From: Aliidiomarina halalkaliphila
GTDB taxonomy: Bacteria; Pseudomonadota; Gammaproteobacteria; Enterobacterales; Alteromonadaceae
Length of the DNA stretch: 64,000 nucleotides
Direction of reading: 5' to 3'
Assembly: GCF_007096385.1 (NCBI RefSeq)
Contig: NZ_VJWL01000002.1
Location: 62,001 to 126,000, forward strand
Shown here: positions 49,308 to 62,035 of the stretch, in pieces
Layout: the number at the start of each line of letters is the position of its first letter
Position numbering within the stretch: the stretch's first letter is position 1
Position numbers and translations under genes: made by a program
Notes under the pieces: model-generated
The model's input: only the letters and a program-made list of their open reading frames with translations
Databases searched by the model: none
What the model was told of the DNA's origin: nothing

Positions 49308-50684
49308 TCACTTGCCGATACAAAACGAGCCAAAGATCTTGCCGAGGAGATCGTCGCTGGTGAATTCACCGGTGATTTCGTTGAGGTGGTGCTGGGTCAG
49401 GCGCAGCTCTTCGGCAAGGAGTTCACCGGCCATATAGTGTTCAAGCTGTTCTTTGCCTGAGAGCAAGTGGGCTTTAGCGCGCTCGATGGCATCGAGATGA
49501 CGACGCCGCGCCATGAAGCCGCCTTCCATGTTGTTATTAAAGCCCATGCAGGCTTTGAGGTGCTCCCGCAAAGATTCAATACCGGCACCGGTAGACGCGC
49601 TGAGGGCAACCACGGGGATGCCTTGGTGCTCGTGAAAACCTTTAGTTTCCTGAGTTTGGTCAATCTTGTTACGAATCACCGTAAAGGGCAGGTGTGCCGG
49701 TAAGCGCGCAAAAAACTCAGGCCAAATATCGTCGGGATGAATGGCATCGGTTTCCGTACTGTCGACCATAAAGAGTACGCGGTCGGCTTGTTCAATTTCC
49801 GCCCAGGCCCGCTCAATACCAATTTGTTCGACTTTATCTGGGCTATCGCGCAATCCCGCGGTATCAATAATATGTAGCGGCATACCATCGATTTGAATAT
49901 GTTCCCGCAAGACATCACGAGTGGTGCCGGCGATATCAGTGACAATCGCTGATTCTCGGCCCGCTAAGGCGTTCAGTAGCGACGATTTACCGGCATTGGG
50001 GCGACCGGCAATCACCACTCGCATCCCTTCCCGCAGCAAGCTGCCTTGTTTGGCTTCGGCTTCTACGCGGAGTAACGAATCGATAATTTCTTGCAGATCA
50101 GCGGCGACTTTACCGTCGCTGAGAAAATCGACTTCTTCGTCGGGGAAATCGATGGCGGCTTCCACGTACATACGCAAGTGAATCACCGCATCCACGAGTT
50201 GATCGATACGATGGGAAAACTCACCTTGCAAACTTTGCAGCGCCATACGGGCGGCTTGTTCAGAGGTGGTGTCAATCAAATCGGCGATGGCCTCGGCTTG
50301 CGCGAGGTCGAGTTTGTCGTTAAGAAAGGCGCGCTCACTAAACTCACCGGGGCGGGCGAGGCGAGCTAATCCGGTGGTTAAAATAGCCTTGATAATCATG
50401 TCGATCACCACAGGACCACCATGACCTTGTAACTCCAGCACATCTTCGCCGGTAAAGGAGTTAGGGCCGGCAAAATAAAGAGCGATGCCTTGGTCGATCA
50501 GTTGGCCTTGGCCATCATGAAAGCCGGTATAGTCGGCGTAACGTGGCTTAGGGCAATGGCCGAGCAAGGTTTCGGCAATGGTTTGTGCCTGGGGTCCGCT
50601 CACCCGAACGATGCCGACACCGCCTTTGCCAGGAGGGGTCGCTTGGGCAACAATGGTGTCGTTGAGTAAATCTATTTCACTCAT
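49308..50684 (-). CDS. mnmE: tRNA modification GTPase MnmE
   Basis: This 458-residue GTPase has the N-terminal tetrahydrofolate domain ([21 protein letters not shown]), a G domain with G1 [26 protein letters not shown] and NKID, and ends with the essential FCIGK. It pairs with MnmG in U34 modification. ATG 50684 shares 4 bp (ATGA) with the stop of the solute-binding-like gene, so translation is coupled to it; a longer upstream start overlaps that gene and is rejected. Confidence 0.98.
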   Translation of the reverse strand: MSEIDLLNDTIVAQATPPGKGGVGIVRVSGPQAQTIAETLLGHCPKPRYADYTGFHDGQGQLIDQGIALYFAGPNSFTGEDVLELQGHGGPVVIDMIIKAILTTGLARLARPGEFSERAFLNDKLDLAQAEAIADLIDTTSEQAARMALQSLQGEFSHRIDQLVDAVIHLRMYVEAAIDFPDEEVDFLSDGKVAADLQEIIDSLLRVEAEAKQGSLLREGMRVVIAGRPNAGKSSLLNALAGRESAIVTDIAGTTRDVLREHIQIDGMPLHIIDTAGLRDSPDKVEQIGIERAWAEIEQADRVLFMVDSTETDAIHPDDIWPEFFARLPAHLPFTVIRNKIDQTQETKGFHEHQGIPVVALSASTGAGIESLREHLKACMGFNNNMEGGFMARRRHLDAIERAKAHLLSGKEQLEHYMAGELLAEELRLTQHHLNEITGEFTSDDLLGKIFGSFCIGK

Positions 50685-51412
50685 GGCTTGTTCGATTTTG
50701 ATAAACGCTGCTGCGCATCGCGTTCTTGAATCACTTCTCTTAAAGCGTTTGCCAAGGGCTCGGCTAAATCGGCATGTTGCTGATGTAACCAATGATATAG
50801 CAACAGCTCTTCGAGGTTGGGTGATAACTTATATATACCGCGAATGTCCATGCGCTCAAGTACGGTGCTCGCCACGTCGCCGGGTAATACGGCAACGTCG
50901 CTACGACCGCTTTCTAAACGCTTAAAGGTTTGCTCTATGGTGGCCACCTCGGTGAAGGGCAAATCACCCAAGCGGCTCACTACCACTTGCATACCGCGTA
51001 CGGTATCAATGCGAAGGTTTTGTAAATCTCGGTAGGAATTCACCACCAGATTAGGGTTACTGGTGAATACGGTAACCGTAACGGGCTGCAGTGGTACGTC
51101 TATTTTTACTAAATTTGGGAACAGAGTCTCCGCTTCAGACGTACGAGCCAGTTCAGCGTCGACAATGCGGCCGCGGTTGGCTTCATATTCGCTGCGCTCA
51201 TAAGGCAGTGATAACAGGCGGGTGCTCACGCCAATACGGCGATAGGCTTCCTGGACCAATTGGAAAGTAGGATGTGACGAGTCGACGTCACTTAGCGTAC
51301 CAATTACAATTTCACGCTCCGATGCATGAGTTGAGCCCGCGCTCATAGCAATAAGCAGGCTACAGAGTCCTGCAATGAATCCATTTGCAATTGTATGTTT
51401 CACCCCATTCAT
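50681..51412 (-). CDS. Periplasmic solute-binding-like protein (SBP family 3 type)
   Basis: This 243-residue protein has a signal peptide (cleavage near AGSTHA, residues 25-30). It then has a two-lobed periplasmic binding-protein fold with short strands such as EIVIGTLSD and [12 protein letters not shown]. No transporter genes are nearby, so it may be a stand-alone binding or sensor protein. It shares ATGA with mnmE. The start is uncertain because the AGAGG is very near ATG 51412; GTG 51403 has better spacing. Confidence 0.8.
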   Translation of the reverse strand: MNGVKHTIANGFIAGLCSLLIAMSAGSTHASEREIVIGTLSDVDSSHPTFQLVQEAYRRIGVSTRLLSLPYERSEYEANRGRIVDAELARTSEAETLFPNLVKIDVPLQPVTVTVFTSNPNLVVNSYRDLQNLRIDTVRGMQVVVSRLGDLPFTEVATIEQTFKRLESGRSDVAVLPGDVASTVLERMDIRGIYKLSPNLEELLLYHWLHQQHADLAEPLANALREVIQERDAQQRLSKSNKP

Positions 51413-51423
51413 CCTCTTGATGT

Positions 51424-51452
51424 AAAAAAGCCCGGCTTCCCGCCGGGCTCTA
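51424..51452 (-). terminator. Intrinsic terminator downstream of yidC
   Basis: On the minus strand AGCCCGGC/GCCGGGCT (51429-51449, 5-nt loop) is followed by a run of Ts (51424-51429 complement). It separates yidC from the solute-binding-like gene. Confidence 0.9.
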
Positions 51453-51471
51453 CTACTTAAGTTGCGTCCGA

Positions 51472-53145
51472 TCAGGCTTTTTTCTTTGTTCCTAATCCTT
51501 TCTTATCGATTTGCCGATAGATGTACGTCATCTGGGAAATCGAAATCAGGTTACTTACTAACCAGTATAATACCAGACCCGCAGGGAAGAACAGGAAGAA
51601 TACTGTAAATACGACAGGCATGTACTGTAGGATCTTCGCTTGCATCGGATCCGTCACTGGCGTTGGCTGCAGGCGTTGCATGAGATACATGCTCGCGCCC
51701 ATCAGTAGCGGCAATATAAAATACGGGTCGCGGCTCGACAAGTCGTTAATCCACAGCATGAAATCAGCGTGGCGGATTTCCGGACTTTCCAGAAGTACCC
51801 AGTACAATGCCAAGAATATAGGTAACTGCAACAACATTGGCAAACAGCCACCGAGAGGATTTACTTTTTCCTCTTTGTACATTTTCATCATGGCTTGCGA
51901 CATCTTTTGCCGATCATCGCCAAAACGCTCTTTCATTTCTTTCATGCGCGGGGCGATCATTCGCATCTTCGCCATCGACACGTATTGGGCTTTGGTGAGC
52001 GGATAGAGCAAGCTCTTCACAACAATAGTCACCAAAATAATCGCCAAGCCCCAGTTATGCACAAAGGATTGTAAGAACGAGAGGAGCCAGTAAATCGGTT
52101 GCGCTAACCACCACAAGAAGCCGTAATCCACGGTAAGGTTCAAATGCTGCGCAATTTCACGCAAACGGGCTTGGTCTTTCGGGCCCGTGTACAGCACGCT
52201 GTTGAGTTCAAGCACATCACCTGGCGCCACAGTGGTTTGTGGGCCAATAAAGCCGATCATGGCTTCATTTAGGGCATTGCTGTTGCTGTACAAACGATTC
52301 GTGACGTTTTGGTCTGGTACCCAAGCGGTTACGAAGTAATGCTCGAGCATAGCGACCCAACCGGCTGGTGTATTCTGGCTTAGATTCCGGTCGCGAATAT
52401 CGCCAAAGCTGTACTTGCGGTAACGGTTCCCGTCGCTCGAGTAAGCAGCACCTCGATACGTGGGCATAAACATACTGCCACGGCCGCCGTTGAGCATGGT
52501 TTGCTTGAGCTGACCATAGATCGATACAGTTTTTGTATTTTCGCTATTGTTCTCGACACGATAGCCAACTTTCACTGCATAATCGCCACGATTGAACGTG
52601 AAAAATTTAGTAATTTCGGTGCCATCGTCGAGGGTGTAGTACATGGGCACCGTTAAGGTATCGCCTTGTAGGGCGAACTCGGTTTGGTCGACACGATAGA
52701 GAGGACGTTCTTCGCGATTATCGATGCCATCTGGGCCAATAAGGCCACTTTGGGCAACATGCAATTCACCAGGACGTTGGAAAAGAATGGTATAGCGTTC
52801 GTCTTCGCCCAGAGTTTCTGCATGATTAAGTAACTCGGTACGAATGATGTCACCACCGCGCAGGCTAATTTCAAAGCGCTGAGTATCGGTGACTACAACA
52901 ATGCTGCGGCCAGTAACGGCAGTTGTGTCAACACCACCAGGAACGCTTGAGTCAGCACCTTCAGCAACTGGAACATCGGCGTCGGCCATTGGCACGTCGG
53001 CGTCACGAGGCTGAATTTGTTCTGCTGGTGCAGACGTAGGGTCAATCCCAGGGGTTGTAGCTGCGTCTTTGATTAGCCATTGCTGGTACATAAAAAATGA
53101 TAAAACCAGTAAGGCAATAACCAGAATTGTACGTTGCGAATCCAT
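51472..53145 (-). CDS. yidC: Membrane protein insertase YidC
   Basis: This 557-residue protein has an N-terminal membrane helix, a large periplasmic domain (with an Asp/Pro-rich variable stretch at about residues 32-70), and the conserved five-helix insertase core. The core includes NWGLAIILVTIVVKSLLYPLTKAQY, the cytosolic CH1-type EKVNPLGGCLPMLLQLPIF segment and LQYMPVVFTVFFLFFPAGLVLYW. It inserts and folds inner-membrane proteins, including the Fo subunits also encoded here. It follows yidD by 2 bp. Confidence 0.98.
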   Translation of the reverse strand: MDSQRTILVIALLVLSFFMYQQWLIKDAATTPGIDPTSAPAEQIQPRDADVPMADADVPVAEGADSSVPGGVDTTAVTGRSIVVVTDTQRFEISLRGGDIIRTELLNHAETLGEDERYTILFQRPGELHVAQSGLIGPDGIDNREERPLYRVDQTEFALQGDTLTVPMYYTLDDGTEITKFFTFNRGDYAVKVGYRVENNSENTKTVSIYGQLKQTMLNGGRGSMFMPTYRGAAYSSDGNRYRKYSFGDIRDRNLSQNTPAGWVAMLEHYFVTAWVPDQNVTNRLYSNSNALNEAMIGFIGPQTTVAPGDVLELNSVLYTGPKDQARLREIAQHLNLTVDYGFLWWLAQPIYWLLSFLQSFVHNWGLAIILVTIVVKSLLYPLTKAQYVSMAKMRMIAPRMKEMKERFGDDRQKMSQAMMKMYKEEKVNPLGGCLPMLLQLPIFLALYWVLLESPEIRHADFMLWINDLSSRDPYFILPLLMGASMYLMQRLQPTPVTDPMQAKILQYMPVVFTVFFLFFPAGLVLYWLVSNLISISQMTYIYRQIDKKGLGTKKKA

Positions 53146-53147
53146 AG

Positions 53148-53438
53148 TTACTTTGTCTCTCGTTGCGTTCTTGGGGTTTCCGCGTTGCTTTTATTCTCGG
53201 GAACCGGATCAAAACCACCCGGATGCCCGGGATGACATTTACTTATGCGACGTATGGCGAGCAAACTGCCTTTAAACGGACCGTGGCGCTTTAGGGCAAC
53301 CATGGCATATTCAGAGCAGGTTGGTAAAAATCGGCAGCGCGGACCCAACAGCGGGCTTATCACCAGCTGGTATATTCGGATCAGTAACGTCATGACTCCG
53401 ACGAGTATTGCGTACAGCGCTTGCTTAATTTTCGCCAT
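53148..53438 (-). CDS. yidD: Membrane protein insertion efficiency factor YidD
   Basis: This 96-residue protein has an amphipathic N-terminal helix and the hallmark [20 protein letters not shown] with conserved Cys, then [18 protein letters not shown]. It helps YidC in membrane insertion. It overlaps the rnpA end by about 49 bp, as in many bacteria. Confidence 0.97.
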   Translation of the reverse strand: MAKIKQALYAILVGVMTLLIRIYQLVISPLLGPRCRFLPTCSEYAMVALKRHGPFKGSLLAIRRISKCHPGHPGGFDPVPENKSNAETPRTQRETK

Positions 53439-53764
53439 AAATAGTTTAACAAATCACTCAGGGCTTGATTATCCAAATCGTTCACCCCAGGCTTAGCGAT
53501 GACGATAATATCAAAGCCCGACAATTTATGCTGCTGTAAACGGAAAGTTTCGCGCATGATTCGCTTGATTCGGTTTCTATCCACGGCTTTTTTGGCGACT
53601 TTTTTACTAACAGTGGTGCCTAAGCGAGGATGATTACGATCATTTGGCTTTGCGAGCATGGTGAGCTGCGTGCTCACTGCTTTCACGGGAGGGGAGTTGA
53701 ATACGTTTTGAAAATCTGCGGGAGTTAACAGACGTAACTCCCGAGAGTATGAATACTGATTCAC
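53390..53764 (-). CDS. rnpA: Ribonuclease P protein component
   Basis: This 124-residue basic protein carries the RNR motif [18 protein letters not shown], which contacts P RNA. It matures tRNA 5' ends. It is between rpmH and yidD in the standard order; its 3' part overlaps yidD. Confidence 0.97.
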   Translation of the reverse strand: MNQYSYSRELRLLTPADFQNVFNSPPVKAVSTQLTMLAKPNDRNHPRLGTTVSKKVAKKAVDRNRIKRIMRETFRLQQHKLSGFDIIVIAKPGVNDLDNQALSDLLNYLWRKLSKRCTQYSSES

Positions 53765-53802
53765 TCAGCAGCCTGAGCTAGTTGCTTCACTAGTCACTTA
53801 AG

Positions 53803-54267
<465 letters not shown>

Positions 54268-55683
54268 GTGAGTAATCCATTATGGCAAGAGTGTGCTGCT
54301 CGCTTGCAAAATGAATTACCCGCGCAGCAATTCAGCACGTGGATTCGTCCGCTGCAAGCAGACTTTGAGAACAATACATTGTTTTTATATGCCCCCAACA
54401 CCTATGTGATGGACTGGGTGAAAGACAAGTACCTGAAACAAATTATCACCTTCCTGCGGGCAGAAGGGGGTGACCATTCCCCGAATGTTGAATTACGTGT
54501 GGGTGGTGCGCGCAAAGTATCAGCGTCGAGCACCGCAGCACAAGGCGTTAACGGCGCTACGGCAACTGTTCCAACCGATGAGCCGGCGCTTGAGGTTGAA
54601 GTTGAGAACACCAGCCGAAGCAAATCGAATTTAAAACAAGGTGAACGCCCTGTTTCGTTGCAACATAGTAATTTGCAGCCCAACCATACCTTCGATAATT
54701 TCGTTGAAGGTAAATCAAACCAGCTTGCCCGTGCGGCCGCCTTACAAGTCTCCGAGAATCCAGGAAAAGCCTATAACCCGCTGTTTATTTATGGCGGTAC
54801 AGGTTTGGGTAAAACCCACTTATTGCACTCTATTGGTAATGGCATTCTAAAGAATAAGCCTGGAGCCAAAGTGTATTACCTGCGTGCGGAGCGCTTTGTG
54901 CAAGATATGGTGTATGCCATGAAGCACAACAAAATTGATAACTTTAAAGAGAGCTATCGAAGCGTGGATGCGCTGCTGATCGATGACGTTCAGTTTTTTG
55001 CCAAGAAAGAACATTTCCAAGATGAGTTCTTCCATACGTTCAACTGGCTTCTCGAGGGAAATCAACAGGTTATATTAACAAGTGATGTATATCCTAAAGA
55101 AATTGAAGGGGTCGACGAGCGCTTGAAATCACGTTTTGGATGGGGTTTAACCGTTGCTATTGAACCACCTGAGTTACCCACACGTGTTGCGATTCTCGAG
55201 CGTAAAGCAGAAGAGCGCAAAATTAAGCTACCTCACGAAGTTGCATTCTTTATTGCGAAACGGCTACGTTCAAATGTGCGAGAATTGGAAGGCGCATTGA
55301 ACCGGGTCATTGCAAACGTGACCCTCACCGGGCGTGATATTACCATCGATTTTGTGAAAGAAGCCTTGCGTGATTTAATCGCAGCACAAGAACGTTTAGT
55401 GACGGTAGATAATATTCAGCGTACCGTTGCAGAGTATTACAATATTAAAGTGTCGGATTTAATCTCGAAACGGCGCAGCCGATCTATTGCGCGACCGCGG
55501 CAAGTGGCCATGGCATTGGCGAAAGAGTTAACCAATCATAGCTTGCCGGAAATCGGCGATGCCTTTGGTGGCCGCGACCACACGACAGTGCTACATGCCT
55601 GCCGGAAAGTGAAAGAGCTGATTGAATCGGATCATGAAATACAGGAAGACTACCGCAACCTAAACCGTACGTTGTCGGTTTGA
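54268..55683 (+). CDS. dnaA: Chromosomal replication initiator DnaA
   Basis: This 471-residue DnaA has domain I ([25 protein letters not shown]), a variable domain II (about residues 85-135), the AAA+ domain III with Walker [15 protein letters not shown] and [12 protein letters not shown], and domain IV with the DnaA signature [15 protein letters not shown]. It binds DnaA boxes at oriC to open the origin. The GTG at 54268 is chosen because GAGG lies 6 bp upstream and it matches the usual N-terminus; ATG 54247 lacks a ribosome-binding site. Confidence 0.98.
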   Translation: MSNPLWQECAARLQNELPAQQFSTWIRPLQADFENNTLFLYAPNTYVMDWVKDKYLKQIITFLRAEGGDHSPNVELRVGGARKVSASSTAAQGVNGATATVPTDEPALEVEVENTSRSKSNLKQGERPVSLQHSNLQPNHTFDNFVEGKSNQLARAAALQVSENPGKAYNPLFIYGGTGLGKTHLLHSIGNGILKNKPGAKVYYLRAERFVQDMVYAMKHNKIDNFKESYRSVDALLIDDVQFFAKKEHFQDEFFHTFNWLLEGNQQVILTSDVYPKEIEGVDERLKSRFGWGLTVAIEPPELPTRVAILERKAEERKIKLPHEVAFFIAKRLRSNVRELEGALNRVIANVTLTGRDITIDFVKEALRDLIAAQERLVTVDNIQRTVAEYYNIKVSDLISKRRSRSIARPRQVAMALAKELTNHSLPEIGDAFGGRDHTTVLHACRKVKELIESDHEIQEDYRNLNRTLSV

Positions 55684-55723
55684 TGCAGGTGTTAACGAAT
55701 AAAAATAAAGGGGAGTGAACCGC

Positions 55724-56824
55724 ATGAAATTCACAATTAGCCGAGATGCACTGCTCAAGCCGTTGCAGGTAGTTAGCGGAGCCGTAGAGCGTCGGAACAC
55801 CTTGCCTATTTTGAGTAATGTGCTGATTCAAGTAACCGATGAACAATTGCGCATGACGGGTACTGATCTGGAAGTGGAATTGGTATCTGATGTGGCCCTT
55901 GATGAAGGTACTCCTGGCGATGTGACGGTACCGGCGAAGAAGTTGTTAGATATCGTGCGTAGTCTTCCAGAAGGCGCAGATGTGAAGTTCGAAGCCAGCG
56001 ACGACAAAGTGATTGTGCGTTCAAGCCGGAGTCGCTTTACCCTGAGCAGTTTGCCAGCGTCAGACTTCCCTAATATTGATGAGTGGGAAAGTGAGATTCA
56101 AATTGAAATGAATCAAGGCGAATTAAAAGCCTTGATGGAAAAAACCCATTTTTCCATGGCCAATCAAGATGTGCGTTACTACCTCAACGGCATGTTGTTT
56201 GAAGTCAACGACGACGTATTGCGCACGGTGGCGACCGATGGTCACCGCTTGGCCCTAGCGGCCGTTGGCTTAGAGCAAAGTGGTTTACCCCACAAGCAGG
56301 TGATTGTGCCGCGTAAAGGGGTTACTGAGCTGCTGCGCTTATTGGCTGACGATGACGCACCGGTATCACTATCACTGGGCCAGAATCATATTCGTGTTAG
56401 CACGGGAAGCATGACATTCACCAGTAAGTTACTCGATGGACGCTTTCCAGACTATCGCCGCGTATTGCCCCAAGGCGGTGATCGGATTGTAGTGGCTGAC
56501 CGCGATTTGCTACGTCAGAGCTGTGTACGTGCTTCTATTTTATCAAACGAAAAATTCCGCGGCGTGCGGATTGGTTTGTCGGCTAATGAAGTAGTGCTCA
56601 CGGCGAATAACCCTGAGCAAGAGCAGGCAGAAGAGAAGCTTGAAGTGGATTACAGTGGTGAGTCGTTTGAAATCGGATTCAACATTACCTACTTGCTCGA
56701 CGTTCTCAATGCCATTGAAGGGGAGCAAGTGAAGCTTACCTTGAGTGACCCCAATAGCAGTGCCATTGTCGAAGATAACGCCGATGATGGTGCGCTTTAT
56801 GTTGTGATGCCGATGCGCCTTTAA
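55724..56824 (+). CDS. dnaN: DNA polymerase III beta sliding clamp
   Basis: This 366-residue clamp begins MKFTISRDALLKPLQVVSG and ends DDGALYVVMPMRL, with the three repeated clamp domains and the hydrophobic partner-binding pocket at the C-terminus. It tethers polymerase to DNA. ATG 55724 has GGGGA about 8 bp upstream. It follows dnaA and precedes recF in the standard order. Its partner-binding surface is a known contact for TnsE in Tn7. Confidence 0.99.
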   Translation: MKFTISRDALLKPLQVVSGAVERRNTLPILSNVLIQVTDEQLRMTGTDLEVELVSDVALDEGTPGDVTVPAKKLLDIVRSLPEGADVKFEASDDKVIVRSSRSRFTLSSLPASDFPNIDEWESEIQIEMNQGELKALMEKTHFSMANQDVRYYLNGMLFEVNDDVLRTVATDGHRLALAAVGLEQSGLPHKQVIVPRKGVTELLRLLADDDAPVSLSLGQNHIRVSTGSMTFTSKLLDGRFPDYRRVLPQGGDRIVVADRDLLRQSCVRASILSNEKFRGVRIGLSANEVVLTANNPEQEQAEEKLEVDYSGESFEIGFNITYLLDVLNAIEGEQVKLTLSDPNSSAIVEDNADDGALYVVMPMRL

Positions 56825-56850
56825 TAGGTGCTCGGCGCCGCTGAGCTGAT

Positions 56851-57945
56851 ATGCATATTCACCAGTTAGTTATTGAGCATTTTCGCAACATTGAGCGCGC
56901 CGAATTAACGCCCTGTCCAGGAATCAATGTGATTTGTGGAGAGAACGGCAGCGGCAAAACGAGCTTACTTGAAGCCATTTACAGTTTAGGATTTGGGCGT
57001 TCCTTTCGGACACATCAGGTTCGCCAAATCGTGCAGGATGAGGCAGAAAACTATACCTTGTTTGCGCGAATACAACCGTCAACGGAAGATAACGATTTAC
57101 AGTATCGTGTCGGCTTTCGTCGGCAACGCAACGGCGACACCGAAATTCGATTAAATGGTGAAACCGAGAAACGCTTTAGTGCATTGGCCCGATTAATTCC
57201 GGTGCAATTGATTACTCCCGAGGGAGTTGAGTTAGTTACTGATGGTCCGCGCTTGCGTCGACAATATATGGACTGGGGATTGTTCCACGTGGAACACAGT
57301 CATTACAGTGATTGGCTGACATTCTCGCGGTTGCTCAAACAGCGTAACAGTTTGTTGAAGCAAAAAGACTTTGACCAACAGGGTGGCGCATTTTGGGATC
57401 AACAATTGGCGGAAGCCGGTGAACGGGTGACCAAAGCCCGCGCAGAGTATTTAGATGGTTTAAATACACGACTGAATCAGTATTGCCATCAGTTTTTACC
57501 CCAGTACCATTTCGAGTTTCGCTTAATGCCAGGCTGGAATGAAACGCAGAGTCTCGCAGAGGCGCTTGCGGATAAGCTGGAGCTGGATAAACGCCAAGGT
57601 TATACCAGCGTGGGTCCAAATAAGGCAGAATGGCAAATACGTGCCGACGGTGTAGATGCGCGCGAGCGTCTCTCCCGAGGGCAATTAAAACTATTGGTCG
57701 CCGCACTGCGTTTAGTGCAGGGGGCCGATTACCAAGAGCGCCGAGGGCAACCCTGCGTATTCTTGGTGGACGATCTCCCTGCGGAGCTCGACCAAGCGAA
57801 CCAAAAGCGACTATGCGATGCATTAGTTGCCAGTGGAAGTCAGGTGTTCGTGACAACAATAGATAAACAAAAATTAGAAGATTATTTTACGAATGCCGAA
57901 ACCCGATTGTTCCACGTGGAACATGGGACAATCAAAGTTGATTAA
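56851..57945 (+). CDS. recF: DNA repair protein RecF
   Basis: This 364-residue SMC-like ATPase has Walker A GENGSGKTSLLEAIY, the signature LSRGQLKLLVAALRLVQG and Walker B VFLVDDLPAELDQ. It loads RecA with RecO and RecR at single-strand gaps. Two ParB sites lie inside the coding sequence, each encoding the peptide LFHVEH (near residues 145-150 and 354-359). Confidence 0.98.
   Translation: MHIHQLVIEHFRNIERAELTPCPGINVICGENGSGKTSLLEAIYSLGFGRSFRTHQVRQIVQDEAENYTLFARIQPSTEDNDLQYRVGFRRQRNGDTEIRLNGETEKRFSALARLIPVQLITPEGVELVTDGPRLRRQYMDWGLFHVEHSHYSDWLTFSRLLKQRNSLLKQKDFDQQGGAFWDQQLAEAGERVTKARAEYLDGLNTRLNQYCHQFLPQYHFEFRLMPGWNETQSLAEALADKLELDKRQGYTSVGPNKAEWQIRADGVDARERLSRGQLKLLVAALRLVQGADYQERRGQPCVFLVDDLPAELDQANQKRLCDALVASGSQVFVTTIDKQKLEDYFTNAETRLFHVEHGTIKVD
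57281..57296. other. parS: ParB-binding site parS (inside recF)
   Basis: TGTTCCACGTGGAACA is a perfect 16-bp palindrome equal to the parS sequence of pseudomonads and related bacteria. The matching parA-parB genes lie 18 kb away. It is read as Leu-Phe-His-Val-Glu-His in RecF. Confidence 0.93.
57908..57923. other. parS: ParB-binding site parS (3' end of recF)
   Basis: The second perfect TGTTCCACGTGGAACA, in the same reading frame as the first, again encodes Leu-Phe-His-Val-Glu-His. It is 22 bp before the recF stop codon. Confidence 0.93.
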
Positions 57946-57955
57946 ACAGGAATAA

Positions 57956-60376
<2,421 letters not shown>

Positions 60377-60387
60377 TGTGGCAGGTT

Positions 60388-60413
60388 GATGATGTTCCAC
60401 GTGGAACATCATC
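60388..60413. other. parS: ParB-binding site parS in an extended 26-bp palindrome
   Basis: The parS core TGTTCCACGTGGAACA at 60393-60408 is extended on both sides by GATGA/TCATC, giving a perfect 26-bp palindrome. It is intergenic, 12 bp after the gyrB stop codon, and it is the longest of the three sites. Confidence 0.92.
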
Positions 60414-60427
60414 GTGTTCATACAGAA

Positions 60428-60455
60428 AAGGCAGACCTTAGGGTCTGCCTTTTTA
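60428..60455. terminator. Intrinsic terminator after gyrB
   Basis: AGGCAGACC and GGTCTGCCT pair around a short loop, with As on the left and a T-run on the right, so it could act in both directions between the convergent gyrB and lactate permease genes. Confidence 0.9.
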
Positions 60456-60476
60456 TTTCTGCATTGCGAGAGATGG

Positions 60477-62021
60477 CTAAGTGAGCACAAGTGCTAAGCT
60501 GCCGCCGAGGCAGGCAAGGAACAGTGACATGGGCAGGGTGTAGCGCATCACATGACCTTCTTGCCCTTGAATATTGACGGTGGCTCCTGCGGCAATAATG
60601 TTATGAGGGCAAATCATATTGCCCATGGCGGCGCCGTAGGTTTGGCCCCCTAATAACGGCAAGGCACTGTTCCCGGAAGCCTGTGCAGCTGATTGTTGGA
60701 ACTCACTAAAAAGAATATTCGACGAAGTCGCTGAACCGGTAATAAAAGTTCCTAACACACCAATCCATACTGACCAGAATGGCCAAGCTACCCCCGTAAT
60801 TATCGCTACTTGTTGCCCAAGTATGTCAATTGCGCCCAAATGTAGAAGAAATCGCGACAACAAAACCATGACGAACAGAGCCGCTGCCACAAACAGCAGA
60901 CGATGGGCTGCCGAAAAAACAGCCTGCCGCATTAGCGCTGGGTTTGCCCTTTGAATGATTCCTCCTAGCAAAAAAGAAATCAATAGAAGGCTGCCTGGGT
61001 GATAGGCATACGCTAAAGACCCGGAATAGCCATGCCATTGCCAGCTGAGCGTAAGCGCTTGTAGCTGGGCTTTAATGGAGGGCTCAATACGAGTGATGAG
61101 CACAAGAAGAATAAGAATCAGATAGGGCGCGAGGGCGCTCAAATTACTCATTTCCGTGCGCGATTCAAGTGCCGCGCTCGGCTCTGCCGTCTTGCGCAAC
61201 CGGGCTATGGTATGCAAGCCAAAGGTAAAGATGAGGCCTCCAGCAAGAGCACCTACCAACGACGGGAGCTCAGGACCGGTCCACCAAGCCAAGACGCTAA
61301 AGGGCAGTAGAAAGCTGAGGGCTGCAAAGGCACCGATAGCACCAATTGAAAGCACAGACATTATGCCCTTATGCTGAGTCTGCGCTTCCGGTTCACCATG
61401 GTAATGATGAAAGCAAAACCATGCTAAGGCTATAGCGAGCACGATTCCGCCTGGCCAGGCAAAGGGTAATGCCGATTGCGCCAAGACAATTTCCGACTGC
61501 TGAACCAATGCTGACTGGGTAATAACGGGTGTGCCGACGGCCCCAAACATGACACCTAAACTATGTCCCCATAGAGCCAGTACGACTGCCATCACCGGTC
61601 GATAGCCCGCAGCGACTAAGAAGGGGGCAGCGAGGGCTGCGGAGGTTCCGAAGCCTGCAGCGCCTTCCATAAATAGCGAAAAGAACCAGGCCACAAAGAG
61701 ACCACTGACACGCGGATTAGGATGCAGGCGTGTGAGCAGCGCTTGTATCGTTTGGAGAGCGCCGCTGGCCTGTTGTAAGTAGAAAATACACAGGGCGCCG
61801 AGAATGATCCACAAAATGCTGATGCTCGTGGTGGCGCTTTCCAATATCGAGCCAGGCATAATCTTCGATATTACATGATCAAGACTGATGCCAAGAAGCA
61901 ACGGCAACACCAAGAGACTTGCGCATAAAGCCAAAAAACCAGCTTTGAGCGCACTCCAGCGCAAGCCAATCATGCCAACTAATATCACCAGAAATGGAAG
62001 GCAAAGCGCAAGTAAAACCAT
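60477..62021 (-). CDS. lldP: L-lactate permease (LctP family)
   Basis: This 514-residue polytopic transporter has about 12-14 membrane helices. Typical LctP stretches include SLFMEGAAGFGTSAALAAPFLVAAGY, ALWGHSLGVMFGAVGTPV and the C-terminal GAAMGNMICPHNIIAAGATV. It takes up lactate with protons. It is close to a D-lactate dehydrogenase-like gene, suggesting a lactate-use pair; the glycolate alternative cannot be excluded. Confidence 0.93.
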   Translation of the reverse strand: MVLLALCLPFLVILVGMIGLRWSALKAGFLALCASLLVLPLLLGISLDHVISKIMPGSILESATTSISILWIILGALCIFYLQQASGALQTIQALLTRLHPNPRVSGLFVAWFFSLFMEGAAGFGTSAALAAPFLVAAGYRPVMAVVLALWGHSLGVMFGAVGTPVITQSALVQQSEIVLAQSALPFAWPGGIVLAIALAWFCFHHYHGEPEAQTQHKGIMSVLSIGAIGAFAALSFLLPFSVLAWWTGPELPSLVGALAGGLIFTFGLHTIARLRKTAEPSAALESRTEMSNLSALAPYLILILLVLITRIEPSIKAQLQALTLSWQWHGYSGSLAYAYHPGSLLLISFLLGGIIQRANPALMRQAVFSAAHRLLFVAAALFVMVLLSRFLLHLGAIDILGQQVAIITGVAWPFWSVWIGVLGTFITGSATSSNILFSEFQQSAAQASGNSALPLLGGQTYGAAMGNMICPHNIIAAGATVNIQGQEGHVMRYTLPMSLFLACLGGSLALVLT

Positions 62022-62035
62022 TGGGGATTCTGTCC

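Noticed and set aside
49308-50792. Longer MnmE starting at 50792
   Set aside because: The added 36 residues are not MnmE-like and overlap the solute-binding-like gene; ATG 50684 fits the family and the ATGA junction.
57335-57859. 174-residue minus-strand frame inside recF
   Set aside because: It is antisense to recF and has no recognisable domain; the recF frame is fully supported.
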